A DNA stretch of 64,000 bases from Euglena gracilis (lineage: Eukaryota; Euglenida; Euglenophyceae; Euglenales): the NCBI GenBank assembly GCA_039621445.1, contig CP154956.1:46047291-46111290 (forward strand). The letters are read 5' to 3'. The notes beneath the pieces are model-generated. The model was not told where the DNA came from, made no database searches, and was given only the letters and a program-made list of their open reading frames with translations. The position numbers and the translations under genes are program-made. Within the stretch, counting starts at the first letter, position 1. Each line of letters starts with the position of its first letter. Shown piece after piece: positions 1-28,700 of the stretch.

Positions 1-429
1 TGCAGGTTGACCCCGACGATGTGACCCCAACCTGTGGGGTTGGAGGGACGGTTGGTCTGGAGGTGCCCGACAGCAACTGACACCCACAACGGAGACACAG
101 AACTTGAGCACTCCGAATAAACAACCTCACAGGTAACCAGAGCCCCCCCCCCCCCCGAGCTAAACGGTCCTGGGAAGCGCCAAACGGTGGGGGAAAAAAA
201 ACGACAAGGAGCACGGTGCTCGGGTCCACTTTGCACCCGACTTGCATGGGCCGATTGTTTGGGAGGTGTCTTGTTGGGGGGCACCCGGAGCACAGCGGAG
301 GTGGAGGCCCCCGGGCCGGGAGACTGATCCTCAGGGACCCCCGTTCACCCGATGTGAACCCCACTCCGTTCTGAGCTGGCCCCACCCCAGACGCAGCCCG
401 GAGGGGGGGGGAGGGGGAGTTGAACGCCA

Positions 430-7414
<6,985 letters not shown>

Positions 7415-8553
7415 GGTTTGCCCTTTTGGAATCAGTACCCTGTCTTTGACTCCGGATGCCCAAAATTACACCCCACGAGTTTATAATTGGGAGGGTGCAA
7501 TGTGCAGTTGGATAGTTGGAGGTGGAGGAGTTGGATGCATGGTGAGAAAAATCAGTGTTTGTGTCTGGAGGGGCTGGAATGCAATTGCCGTTGTCCTTGA
7601 CCTGTGGACTCCTGGCCCAAAGTGAACCTATGTATATAGGGAATTATTTTATTTTGGCATCTTTCTCAAACTCACCCAAATCTCCCAAAAAATCCCCCAA
7701 AAGCACATTCTTTATGACATCTGAATTTTGTATTTTTGTGTATTTTTGTATTTTCTTGCCGATTCTGCCAATCATTCTACCAATCATTATTTGCCGAAAG
7801 AAGTTGTTTGGAGGAAAACTGACAATTTCCCGCCTCACTCCGTGGGGGTGGTTCATTTGGGCAGCCAAAGTTCTGGGCCAAGGGGTACTGTTTTGGGGGT
7901 TCACAGCACATTCCTGTGGCCACGTCGCTGAGCCCGGGAAGGCCACACACCGCCCGCCAGCAGCAGGGCCCAGATCCACGCCCGCGGGGTCGCCCCCTTC
8001 ATCGCCTCACGGCCGGCGCATCATCCGGCGGGGCTGGCGCGGGGCACCCGGCGGGGCGGCGGCGGCGGGGCGGGGCCCGGACCCGGCAGCCGGGGCGGGA
8101 GGGGCCGCTGCCGCTTACCCGCACATCGGTGGGGGGACCGCTGTGGGGGGGAGTCGCATGGGGTTGATCGTTCCGGGGCCCGCTGTTGGGCTGTCATGGG
8201 GGGATGTGTCGTCGATGTCCGCCCACGCGGAACCGACCTTGTCTGGCCCCCAAAGAAGAGAACGCAGTCCAATCTTGGGCAACCTTTTTTTGTTTTGAAA
8301 ATCCCCCCATCCACGACCCCCCCCGGGGGTGAATCCACTGCCCACCCACTCTCAAACCCGGGGCGGGCCACACCAGGGGTAAACGAATCCAGTGTGGGAC
8401 TGCTACTGAAGCTTTGTTGCATCAAAGAAGGCAATGAAGCCCCTGGTCGGTCCCAAATCGGGCGGCAATTGGCGGGATATCCTCCGCCCCCACGGTGGCA
8501 GGGAACGGGCCCACCACGGCCCGCCGGGAGGCGAGGAAGAGATCCGAAAGCAA
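7415..8553. other. Intergenic region between the SPRING-like and GH172 genes
   Basis: No exon with a convincing frame and splice signals was found. It contains AT-rich sequence near 7630-7800 and GC-rich, proline/arginine-looking sequence near 7930-8150 that does not resemble the neighbouring proteins. Any 5' leader exon of the GH172 gene or 3' UTR of the SPRING-like gene would be here. Confidence 0.5.
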
Positions 8554-11240
8554 TCAGTAGCAGTAGTGCTGGTCGGACCGGAAGCGGTTTTCGTGGACGG
8601 TGGAGGCGGAGGAGTGCCGGCAGCGCATGCGGCAGAAGCGGAAGAGGTCGCCGGCGGCGACGCCCGCGTACAGCGGCACCGCCCGGCGGTGGACGTCCGC
8701 CAGCGCCGCGGCCGCCGCCGCCCGCTGGGCCGGCCGGAAGCAGCACGCCACGCAGTACTCCGCGCCTGGCCCTGGCCATCAGATCACTGTCAGGCCCTGG
8801 GGGGGGGGGGGCTGTGGCGGGGGAGGGGGCTCTTCCAATGATGGGATTGTGATGCCCCTGAAACCCTGAAGGCCAAACCTTTTGCTGACCCATTCACTGC
8901 CGCAATAACTGGGGGGGGCACAACATGGACCCTCGAAAAATGCAGGGCAAAAAAAAACACAAATGATATACACACAACACATAAAGAACAAAACACACAA
9001 AAAACGAAATTCAACGAAATGCACTTTGGGGATCCGGGTAAAATTCCCCCAAAAAATCACAGGAACGTGCTGATTCTGAAGAGGCGCAATGCTGATTTGG
9101 TAAGCCAAAAATAAAAAATAAAAATCAACGAAGAATTTGTTCTCTGGAAAAAAATGGGTCCAAAATGCAGAATTTTCCACATCAAAATCACGTCCCAGCA
9201 GAAGAAAAAGGAAATGCGAAAAAACACAAAATCCGCAAACAAACACAAATTCTTGCCAAAAGTTTTTTTTTGAAAAAACACAACAAACGAACAAACAAAC
9301 AAACAAACAAAAAGGAGGGTGCGTTTGAACCCCCTCCTGTTAACTCCCAAAGCGAGGATTACATTTGCCAACATTTCTGTTTCATTTCAGGCAGCAACCC
9401 CACTTTGCGGCCATGGGCAGCGCCAGCGGCGTACACTGCACAGCACCGACCCGCCGAGGGGCAGGTGGTGCAGGGGAACGGGTCCTCCGCGGCGCTGACG
9501 CAGCAGCCACTGGCGTGGTCCACCTCGAACGGGGAGCAGACCAGGCCCCGGGAGTCCGCGACGTACAACATCCCTGGGGCCCGGGGCGCGGGGAGGGGAG
9601 GGAGGGGCGGGGCCGGGACGGGGCAGGGCAGGGAGAAGGAGAATATGAAGCAACAACCAACACAGAATTGCTAACGGGAAAATATGCCAAAAAAACCCAC
9701 AAAATATCAGTTTGGAGTAAACCCCCCCAAATAATACCCCCCCCCCCTCGGGCCGGGACTTCGGGCGAAAAAAATAATACCCCCCCCCCCATTTTTGGGC
9801 CGAAGGCCTGGATTTTGACCTGAAAATGAAGGTAAAAATCACAGTTTCTGACAACAAATCACGAAAAAAAAATCGATTTTTCTGGATCATCTGACCTCCA
9901 AAAAAAGGTAAAATTTATAAGAAAATACAAAAAATGAACCCAAGGGGGGTTTTGGCGTTATTTTGGGTCCGATGGGACTTAGAAAAAATTTCGAAAATTT
10001 TGGAGAAATAATACCCCCCCCCCCCCCCTCGGGCCGGGACTTCGGGCGAAAAAATAATACCCCGGGGGGGTATTATTTGAGGGGGGTTTAGCCAAAGGGA
10101 CATGAACACCAGGTGAATCCTGAGAACTCAGCTTAGAGCTGACCCCTCAGATACACCTTGCCCCGTGTTCTGGCACTTGTCTGGCAGCCCGGCTGTCACA
10201 TTGAGGTCGGCTGCCCCATCGCCACGGTTGGCCCCCGCAGCGGCGAAGAACAAGCGGCGCGCCGCGACAGGAACACTGCCAGGGCCTGGAGACAGAGGGG
10301 ACTTTTTAAGGCTGGGGGGGGGGTTGGACCAGGGGTTTTCTTAAGGCCCCCCGGGGGGGGGGGGTCCAGCCTCCGGCTGACAAAAAGGCTGCTGGCTGGA
10401 AATGAGCTGCTGGCTGGACCCCCCCCCCCCCGGGGGGGAGGGGGGGAGGGGGGGGGTCCGGGGCTGGAGCGAGCTGGGCTGGGCTGGGTCGATGAAAACC
10501 AAAATTTTCTAACACTTTTTTTTTTACCGTTTTCGACATTTTGCTGGATGGATCTGGATCAAGGCTGGGGGGCTGTGATGGAGGAAGCTGTGATGAGGGG
10601 GAAAAATGCAGGGGTATGTGAGCTGGGCAGCCCAGTTGGCTGGCCAGTCTGCGGCCGGCTGGCCCGGCCTCCGGCCGGGCTGGACCCAACTTTATTTCAC
10701 TCGACCCTCCCGGGGGGGGGGGGGCCCCCCGCCTGAATTTGGGCTGCTGGCTGGATTTGAGCTGCTGGCTGGCTGGACCCCCCCCACCTGGGGGATGGGG
10801 TGCCCTCCGGCTTAAGAAAACCCCTGGGTCGGACCCACCAACCCACCCCCTTGGGTTTTGGGGGGCTCAGGGGGACCCACTTTTAAGGATCCAATTTTTT
10901 TCCGATGCTTTGCACCGAAAATAGAGGAACACCCCGCCTCCAGCGGGGCACCCACTCGCACCCACACCCGCTTGGCCGGGAGCCACCTCCCTCCCCCGGG
11001 TCTCGAAACGTAACAAAATCTGTGCCTGGGGGGGGGGGGCAAGGCGCCACTGTGGTCGGCGATGGGACAGAGGTGCAGGAGAACGAGGAAGAGAAGGGCC
11101 AGTGACGAACCGGGACGGGGGCAGGACCTGGGGCACTGAGCCGGCTGCCAAGCGCTGCCGCACCGGAGAGAGACGCCCACCTGTGGGCCGCAGGAAGGAA
11201 GCCGGACGTGACCGGAGGCCATACGACGTGCGTTTGGCAT
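8554..11240 (-). CDS. SPRING (C12orf49 / UPF0454)-like membrane protein, four exons
   Basis: Exons: 11240-11051, 10285-10157, 9573-9437 and 8757-8554. All introns are GT-AG with matching phase. The first exon encodes a hydrophobic segment (SSLALLFLVLLHLC), followed by a lumenal part with CQNTGQG, YVADSRGLVC, a cysteine-rich stretch (SGCCVSA, PCTTCP, GRCCA), YCVACCFRP and the end MRCRHSSASTVHENRF then DQHYCY and a stop. The animal SPRING pattern has the same order: QCRNSIQG, a DDRGFVC-type motif, CC pairs, a YCVSCC-type motif and CRTSSQSVQHEN. In animals SPRING is a Golgi/ER protein needed for SREBP processing (site-1 protease activation). The start is Met at 11240 or 11222. The last intron's acceptor is taken as GCGGAG|TAC because it keeps frame and spacing. 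Confidence 0.85.
9718..10090. mobile_element. MITE-like palindromic element, 373 bp
   Basis: The ends are inverted repeats of about 24 bp beginning TAAACCCCCC and continuing AAATAATACCCC. Internally a GGGCCGGGACTTCGGGCGA unit flanked by C-runs occurs twice. There is no coding capacity. It sits in the second intron of the SPRING-like gene. A related element with AAATAAGACCC ends is at 39695-40131. Confidence 0.65.
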
Positions 11241-13663
11241 GCGCCAGGCAGACCCATTCAACCCACAGGCATTCATCCACACCAGGCCTTTGCCGGAAAA
11301 CTGGGGCTGGGGGATGAGTCCGTCAAATGGCGGGAGCCGAAAAGACCTAGACCTGGGGGGTGGGCCCCTGAATGGACAAAAAACCCCTCTGGCGCTTCCC
11401 GCCGCTTACGGAAATGGGGTGTGAATTGTGGTTCTGCGCTTCCCAAATGCCAAGATCAGGCATTTGACAGGTTCTGTGGTGAACAAAATCGCACCGTTCA
11501 CTCGGAAAAAGCTGGCTGGGACTTGGCAACCCCCCTCCCCCTCTGGGAGGAGGGTTGAAATCCACTAGAAATTCCGCCGGCCACTTTTGGACTAGCTGTA
11601 ATCCGCCCGGTACTGCAAACCCTAAAATACTCAAGCAGAGGCCTGATCCACATATGTGTGGCAGTGTGCACAGAGCCACACACGGAAAGGTCACCGCATG
11701 TGTGTTGTGTACGAGAGCATGCTGCCCCAACACCCAGTTCAGCAGTTTAGGGTTAGACCCCCGACTGCACGTGGTCACGAATAAACGTTGCAACAAATAA
11801 GAGTCCTATTCTTCCTTACCTTTGATACCACAAAAGAAACCCTGCGAGAGGAAGTAATCAAGAGAAAAATACGAGAGGCTGGAAACCAAGAAACCTTCGG
11901 CAGCAGCCCAGAGCTAAAAACTGAAAAAACGGTGAAGCCAACACACCGAACAAGCATGCACGCGAGCAGCACCATCAGCAGCCCCAACAGTGGCCGCATC
12001 CGTCGCCCCGCGGCGACATATACACCTCACTGGGGTGGGGGGTATACACCTCAGTGGGATGGGCATGAACCCACCCCAAATATTACAACCTGGCTGGGGA
12101 ACAGGGGGGATGCAATGGGGACAGAAACACACAAAACACAAACACACACACAAGTATTCCGAAGAGCATACACATATTTCTCTGCAGGGAATCCACGGTG
12201 TCTTTGGGCTAGACAGAGAGAAGAGAGTCATTTAGTCAGGCCAATGCTTTTCCTTCACTGCAGTGATGACCTAAGGTTAACCCCTGGTTGGCTTTTTGGA
12301 TGGGAGCCAACCAGAGAAGCAATATTTTTTTGACAATTTCCAACCCTCTCCCCCCTCCATTGCCTCAGGAATTCACTAATTTGTACTGCACCTCCAAGGG
12401 TACCTGCAGGGTCTGGTCATTGGGGGGGGGGTACCTCCAGAAATGCAGACAAACAGGGCCAGAGGTGGAAACCGGCGCCAGGCCAGAAGTTGCATTTCAA
12501 GGCACCAAACAGTTGCGGTGCAAACAGGGGGCGTCATTTGTGTTCTCGGGTTCCCATCCCCCCCCCAAACAATGTCCCACCGGATGTCTTGTCGTATTAT
12601 TTCACTCTGTCTGGCAGGTGGGCCCCGAATAGAGAGGCGATTTGTATTGGCTGGACGCTGCCAAGGACTCTTTCTATAGCCGTTTTGCCAGATACCAAGC
12701 AACCCCTCTCCCCCGCAGTGAATCTTGTATGAACTGCTTCCAAGATCACCACACCAAATACATCTGTGGGAATTTTGTTGCCATCCAAAAAAAGATAAAT
12801 GTTGTGATATTTGACATTTTCGGGGTCAAAATTGCTTGAAGCCAGTAAGACCCAATCAAAAAAAATGTCTTCTGCTCATTAAATCTCATTATTTGCTGGG
12901 TCTGTGGGTTTCATGGTATATTTTTGACACTGGTATCCATTTTAGTCTTTTGTGATGACACGATGACACAGCAATTTGTGATGAAATATCCAATATTCAA
13001 CTGGCATCCCAATGGGGGGGTGAACGTGTTTTTTTTGTGTTTTAAATTTTTTTGGAAAAATTTTCTTTTTGTATGTTGCAGGTTTTGGTGTTTGTTTTCT
13101 CAGAGAGCCTTTTTTGACCAAGATAATGTTGCAATTTGCATTTTTGCAATAAATTCTTCCTGTGTCCAATTTTTTACCAATTCTTTTGTCATTTTTGCTC
13201 TTTTGGCCAACAAAAGGCTGTTTTTCATTTCTATGGGCATGTTCCCAAAAATAAAATAACAAACAACATGCATTGTTGTGAACATGTTCACTAAAATCAA
13301 TTTAATTGACATTTTTTTTATTCAATCAATCCTCTTTGGCTTGGGGGCACCAAAAGACGGAAAGGGCCATGGCCAGGTGAAGGGGTTGGCTGGGAATATA
13401 ATGGTAAAGGAGGTGGGGGAAGGGGCAGGGAAAGGATATAAGCTCAGGGGGACACAACGTACACACCATTCACAACATCATGACAGGCTTGACAGGATGG
13501 CGGTGGTGGAGTCAGAATAGCCGTTCAACAGCGCGAGGCACAATATGGATCGCGCTGTTGGGGGTGTTGTCCTCCCGCCGGCCCACACACATAGGGAGAG
13601 AGACACAGGGAGGTGGGAGGCAGACGTGTCCGAGGCGGGTCAAGTGGCACGCGGCCGGGCGGG
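11241..13663. other. Intergenic region between the TR-like and SPRING-like genes
   Basis: Nothing coding was recognised on either strand. The 12.75-13.35 kb part is AT-rich with oligo-T runs. A pair of GGGGTATACACCTCA-like repeats lies near 12020-12060. This region should contain the 3' UTR of the TR-like gene and any spliced-leader acceptor for the SPRING-like gene, but I cannot place them. Confidence 0.5.
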
Positions 13664-22820
<9,157 letters not shown>

Positions 22821-23035
22821 GGCGGGGCACACCGCCACACGAATGCTGGCCTAACACCAACAGCCGGCTGGCCCATCTCAGCCGCTCCCATTCCGGTGTT
22901 TGTGGCTTGGTTGTCTGAGTCTGTGTCCGAGGTGACAATCGGCAATGGGCTGCTGTGATTTGTGCTGTTGTGTTCTGATGGAGTGTGGTGCAGCTAAGTG
23001 CTCTGTCACGTACCACAATGTGGTGCGACGTCGTG

Positions 23036-23119
23036 GTGGGGGGGTGTGGGTGGGTGTGGGTGTGGGCATGGGTGTGGGTGTGGGTGTGGGTGTGGGTGTG
23101 GGTGTGGGTGTGTGCGTGT

Positions 23120-23150
<31 letters not shown>
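23036..23150. repeat. (GGGTGT)n to (GT)n repeat
   Basis: Tandem GGGTGT units run into pure GT on the plus strand. Confidence 0.9.
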
Positions 23151-23156
<6 letters not shown>

Positions 23157-24059
23157 CATCGTAGTGCCGCCTGTGGTCCTTCCTCACGTCACTGTCACTT
23201 CCAGGCAGCCAGGCTTGGCAGGCGAAGCGGAGGGGCAATACTCCTGGCGCGCTCCTCCTGCAACAGCGACGAGGGACGTCTTCCCCTCCCCGGGGGGTCC
23301 GGCCCCAGACCCACACACCTACCCCTGCCACCGGGACTTCTGAGTTAAATAGAAACCTGCTGCCCCCTCCCCCCTTCCTGGAGACCGGAGACAGGTCAGT
23401 AGGCGCAGTACAGTGAGAAAGAGGGACCCGTGAATTTCCGCACAACTCTCTCCACACTTGCAAACAACACGGACCATCATCCCCGCCCACTCAACCTTCA
23501 AAATGCTCGGAGGGTCGCCCTCAGAGGTTTTCTCCTTCAAAAAACCCTCGCAGCACCAGCACCAGTGCTCATGCCCTGGCGCAGAAAAGTTGTGTTCTCA
23601 CCCCCAGCACTTCACTCATGGGGCTGCCAACGTCCCCAACACTGCACGCTCACGGGAGCAGCAATTTGCCCCAGTCACGGTTGCTTTCCTTGCCTCTTTT
23701 GTCACTCAATGCTCATACAATGCCAGCAATTAAATCAACAAAAGCGAAGTAAGCATTGCGGTTTTTTGTTGATATGAGTTTGGTGTCGTCGAAAGGGTCC
23801 TTCAGACTGTCGATGACGCTGGCATGGGGGACCGAGACAAACCATGCACCTCCCCACAACTCCCCCGCACACACCCGGGGCTCTGGTGCCCCAGAGCTGC
23901 AGCCCGCGCCCATACCACGCCGGGGGGCGGCCGCCGACGGCCCGCAGCCCGCAGAGCAGAGGGGCGGGGCTGCGGTGACGACACGGAAAGAAGATTTCAC
24001 GGATTCCCATCGCTGTGGTAACCGTTCGCTCCCACATAGCTGGCGGTTTTTTGTTTTTT

Positions 24060-24120
24060 CAAAAAAATGTTTCTTATTTTTTTGGAAAAAAAAGCCAAAA
24101 AATGGCGGAAAAAACAAAAG

Positions 24121-24151
<31 letters not shown>

Positions 24152-24245
24152 AAAGAAAAGTAAAAAAAAAAAAAGAAAAAAAAAAAGTAAAAAGAGAAAA
24201 AAAGAAAAAAAAAGAAAAAGAATAAAAAAAAAAAAAAAATAAAAC
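24060..24245. repeat. Long A-rich tract
   Basis: About 185 bp almost entirely A with scattered G and T. It could be the poly(A) trace of a retroposed sequence, but no element body was recognised beside it. Confidence 0.7.
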
Positions 24246-25706
24246 AAGAAAAAAATCATGAGACCAGTTTTCCCTTGATCGCAAAGGTGAACTCGAAATG
24301 GGCCAAAATGCTTCAAAAAACACCTAATTTTCAGTCAAATTGGAAAAAATCGAAAAAATGTGTAAACTCGCCAAATTTTGGTCACTTTTCATCAAATTTC
24401 TGGTTGAAACCATCCAAAATTTCCCTTGACGTGACAAGATTTGAGTTGAGAAAAATTCTTTCGCCAAGGACCCCTCAATGGCGCTATTTTTATTTAAAAA
24501 AAGCATGTTTTCTGACTTTGTTTTAAACGAGCCGCCAGCTTACCCCCCCCCCCCGAATGTTTCCCCAGCACCGCAATTGCAAAATTCCAATTGCAATTGC
24601 CCTTGCAATTGCAAAATGGCCGGCGTGGATGCAGGACAGGCGGCCGACCACGTGAGAACACAGAGGCGGCTGCTGGGAACTGCTGAGCACAAGCCAGCAC
24701 ATGTTACTTCTCCGTCGTGCTTCGGTGGGGTCTGATTGGACAGGCAGGCATGGTGGAACACCTCCATGCCCTGCCGCAAAGGTTGCGGACACAGCGTGGA
24801 GGGTTTCGCTGCCCACGCTGCGGAAAAATTAAAGCAGAACGGAAGTCAGGAATTTCGCGTTCAGAATTTATCCACCGACACGGCATACACCAAAGGCACC
24901 TGTGCTCCGATTCACCTGCCGACGGGACTGGGGGGGGGACTAGCACGATGGCCGACACTGCTGTCGAAGACACATATGTGGGTGGCCGGGGCGGTTTGTC
25001 TGCGGCGTGCAGTGCGGGCTCAAGGCGGGGCGGGGGGAGGGGTTGGGGGGCTCTCGGGCTTCCCCTTTGGCGGGGGGAGAGGCGCTGACGGGGCCGAGCA
25101 GGAATATGGAACAGGGTAGCGGTACGGGCGGGGTGGGTAGGGCAGCACTGTGACCGGTGGGGGGTGGGGCGGAAGGTAGCGGTGAGGGGGGTGTGCTGTG
25201 TAGGGGCTCGCCCTCCCCATGCGGCAGAGTAGGGGGATGGGGAGGGTGAGGGGGCAACAGGGGTCAGGAGGGGGTGAGGCCGTCTCAGCCTGGGGAACAC
25301 GCCGTGTCCCCCTGGCCAGCCGTTTCTGCAGACACCTTTTCTGGGACACTCTTCAGCGCCGTCCCCCCCCCTCAGGCCGTTTTCTTTGGACGGCCTCCAT
25401 CGGATCAACCAGTAAGACAGTGGAAGGGAGGGACCCAAAGGTCCCGCTGCCAACGGATATGCGCCCGGATATGCAGGTATCCGAGGCGGTCAGATTTTTT
25501 CGGCTTTGGTTGCCCAAGACCTGCCCAACCACCACAGAACTGACCAAAAACCAAAGCTCAAGAAGCTGACATGCAAATATTATCGACCAACATGTTGGCC
25601 GACAATATTGATATAATATTGAGATGCCAATAACACCGCATTGTCTGGCGCTGTGCTGAGCCAATGTCACCAAACGGCGGGCCAGTCGCAACGCCACAGC
25701 CTCGGA

Positions 25707-28700
25707 CTATAGCTGGGGAAAGCCACTCAGGGGCGGCCGCTCCTCCCCGACGGCCCGGCTCTTCCGCAGCTTCACGCGACCCTTCTTCAGCACCTGCGGC
25801 AGGGCTGGACAGCAAAGACTGGCGGACCCCCCTCAGCCACCACTCATGGGGTTTCGGGGACTTTGGCACAGCCCTGGCCTGCGGGGCCGCGGTGGCTGCC
25901 GGGGCCGCGGCACCGGCGGGGGTCGCGACGCGCCGCTGCACCCGCAGGCTGACGCGGCCCTTCCGCACCGCGGGGGACGCCGTCCACCGCGCCTCCGCCA
26001 GGCCCGGACCGCGGGGACCGGGTTTGACGCCGGCGGTGGTGGTCGCCCAGGGTGGGGGGTGGGGGCAAACGTCGGGCTTGCGGAGGAGGACAACTGCGGC
26101 AGGGGCGATACACCCTCCGCACCACCCGGAAGGTTAGGGGAGTTCTTACCCCCCCCCCCCCACGGGAAGTTGTGACCTGACTGGTCAGCGAGCACAAACC
26201 TGGCTGATTTCTTCCCAACACAAAACGTCAACAAGCCCAGGTGACAACTTCCTGGTAGGAAGGCGACAACTTCACAGGATACTTGTTTTGGATGTCAAAT
26301 TTCGACCCATTTGTGTTGAAACAATTCTTTTTGACCGATAATAACCATTTGGTCGCACCGATGCCAAAATTTTGCAAAATCCGCTGCAGATCTGTGGATT
26401 TTGTGAATAATGCCAAAACCAATTTTTACACAAGAAATCTGCAGGTACGGTCCTCAATGACAAAGACTTGATATCAAAAGTCAGTGGATGAAGTTTGATC
26501 CACTTCAAACTTCATCCACTGAAGTTTGAAGTGGATCAAACTTCATCCACTTCAAAGATGGATGAAGTTTCATCCACTTTGAAACTTCAAAGTTTCAAAG
26601 TGGATGAAAGTGGATGAAAGTGGATGAAATGATGAGAGAAGGTGGCCACCCAGGGAGGGACAAAAGGACAAGGTTGTAGGTAAAAGTTTGGCGAGGGTGT
26701 GTCGACCAGGGTTCGATATAAAGGCAAGTGGGAGGGATAAGGACAAGGAAATCAGATCCCGACCCCCCCCCCCCCCCCTGCGGTCCAGGAGGGGGAAACC
26801 CCCTCCCACCTAAACAGTGGCACGGTCCAGGTGACCAACTTTTGGCCCGGCGCAAAGCATGAGCCAAAAAAAAGTCCCAAAATGGCCAAAAGTGCCACTT
26901 TGCGCACTACCCCCCTCCCTATGTCCAAAGTGGTAACCTCTGTCCTCCGACGGGGGGGGGTGGTTGTTGGGCTGTGACCAAAAAGTTGTCCAATGTCGGG
27001 GAGGGGGGTGGTCGTTGGACCAGAGGCCCAAAAAAACAAGTTGGCGGATACCCGGGGCCCAACCCCCCCCCCAAAAGCCAAATTTTCCCACCGAAAATTT
27101 TAGGCAATGGGGGGTGGTCCCACAACCACCCCACCCCTCCTCCTCTGCGGGGGCAAAAAAAATATTCCGGCGCAAAGCGCCAGGTGTGTATTTTAGGACC
27201 CTCTTGAGGCTCAATATAAAAATTTGCACCCAAATGCATGGGTTCCGGGCCAAAACTGGGGGGGGGGGCGTCGAAAAACGCTCATTTTCGGCTCAAAAAC
27301 AATTCTTCCGGGTCCGGGAAACATCGCTTCGGGCAATTTTTTTTTCGAATTTTTTCGACCTTTCCAACCTAAAAAAGGCCAAAACTGTCAAAATGGCCCA
27401 AATTGGCTGAAAAATAGCCGTAACTCGGCTGGGCGGGGAGTTGCAGGGAAATCAAATACCCTTAGATAGGGCCTCAAAGGGCTTCAATTCAGGTCTCCGG
27501 ACCTTTCCTTTGCCTCCCCACCATTTTCGAGAAATTTTGGAAAAATTGATTTTTTGACCCAAATGTTTGGTGTCCACATGCGAACCACAAATATTTTTTG
27601 GTGTCCACACATGCAGGCACCTATGGTCACTTCCCATTTTGGTGCTCTGGTCGGCCCTGGTCGGCCCTGGTCGGCCCTGGTCGGTAAATAGTTGGCCATA
27701 GGTGGGGGTATCTGCCACAGAAAAAATGTGAAGGGATGCAATGATTTTCTGAATTGTCTCGCCAAGATCAAAAGGAAGTGCCCCATAAGGCCTCCATTGG
27801 CAAGCACCTTCACCCACCCCTTTGGGCCCCGCATCGCCCTGCATCGCCCTGCATCGCCCTGCATCGCCTTGCACCGCCCTGCATCGCCCTGCATCACCCT
27901 AGAGCCATACAATAATACCCTATAACCGAAGACTAAAATTCAGGCACACAAATACAGCAGGGGCACTGGAAGGGTACTGCAAACACGACCACCTCACCCT
28001 CCAGCACCCGCAGCTCCTCCAGCCGGTCCCACCGCTGCCTCTCCAGCAGCAGCAACCACTGCCGGTCGTGCTTCTCCCGACCACGCAGCTTCCTCCACTG
28101 AAGGAGAGGCTAGTCAGCAAAAGCCTTTGGGGGTCACACTTCCCGGGGGTCCCACTTCTTGGCCTCCAACCAACCTTCCTCGACATCCAACTCGCGACTT
28201 TGTGTATTAAATTCGCGGCTCGTTGGATGCCAATCCTTCCAAAGGCGCAGTATGCGCACCCTACACATGCACACATGCGCATTCTCGGATTCACATGCCC
28301 TACAAGCATCCACAGATGCACATACATGATCATGCACATGCCTACAACCGCAACTACAGTCGCCCGTTTATCCCACAACTTAAGATTCCCCCATAACCTC
28401 CCTCTCCCACTGGAGCATCCACTCCAGGGAGTCACTCAGGGAAGGCCAGACGAGCCAGGGAGGAACATCGTCGACTCAGGTACGAAGCAAGCACCAATGT
28501 GGAGGCTGTACGCAGGTATGCAGCAGGGGTACGATACCTTCGGCTCCAGGGGAGTCACACACCTCCCGGAGGGGGACAGAGAGGTCCAGCACAGCAGCAG
28601 AGGCAGAGGCATGGGCAGACATGAAGGGATGCTGGAATGGTCTGCGGGGGAGGGAGGGTGTACCCAGCAGTATAGGCCCAAATATGGACCCCACTTCAGC

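Larger units (their letters stand above)
22821..25706. other. Intergenic region between the YccV-domain and TR-like genes
   Basis: It contains a (GT)n/(GGGTGT)n stretch at 23036-23150 and an A-rich tract at 24060-24245. GC-rich sequence with open frames on both strands near 24.7-25.1 kb did not resemble a known protein. The 5' exon(s) of the TR-like gene may lie in its lower part. No gene call is made. Confidence 0.5.

Noticed and set aside
1-345. Further GH172 exon at the left edge
   Set aside because: No frame continues the family pattern with a usable splice site. The end of the gene may be here or outside the window, so nothing is claimed.
24717-25119. Plus-strand frame with a CPRCGK-like zinc ribbon motif
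   Set aside because: Three overlapping frames on both strands are open because of GC bias. There are no splice signals or family match, and the cysteine pair occurs in only one short frame.
28134-28337. Cysteine-rich minus-strand frame near 28.2-28.4 kb
   Set aside because: Lies in the intron upstream of the exon at 28097-27998. It is not in phase with that exon and resembles no family.
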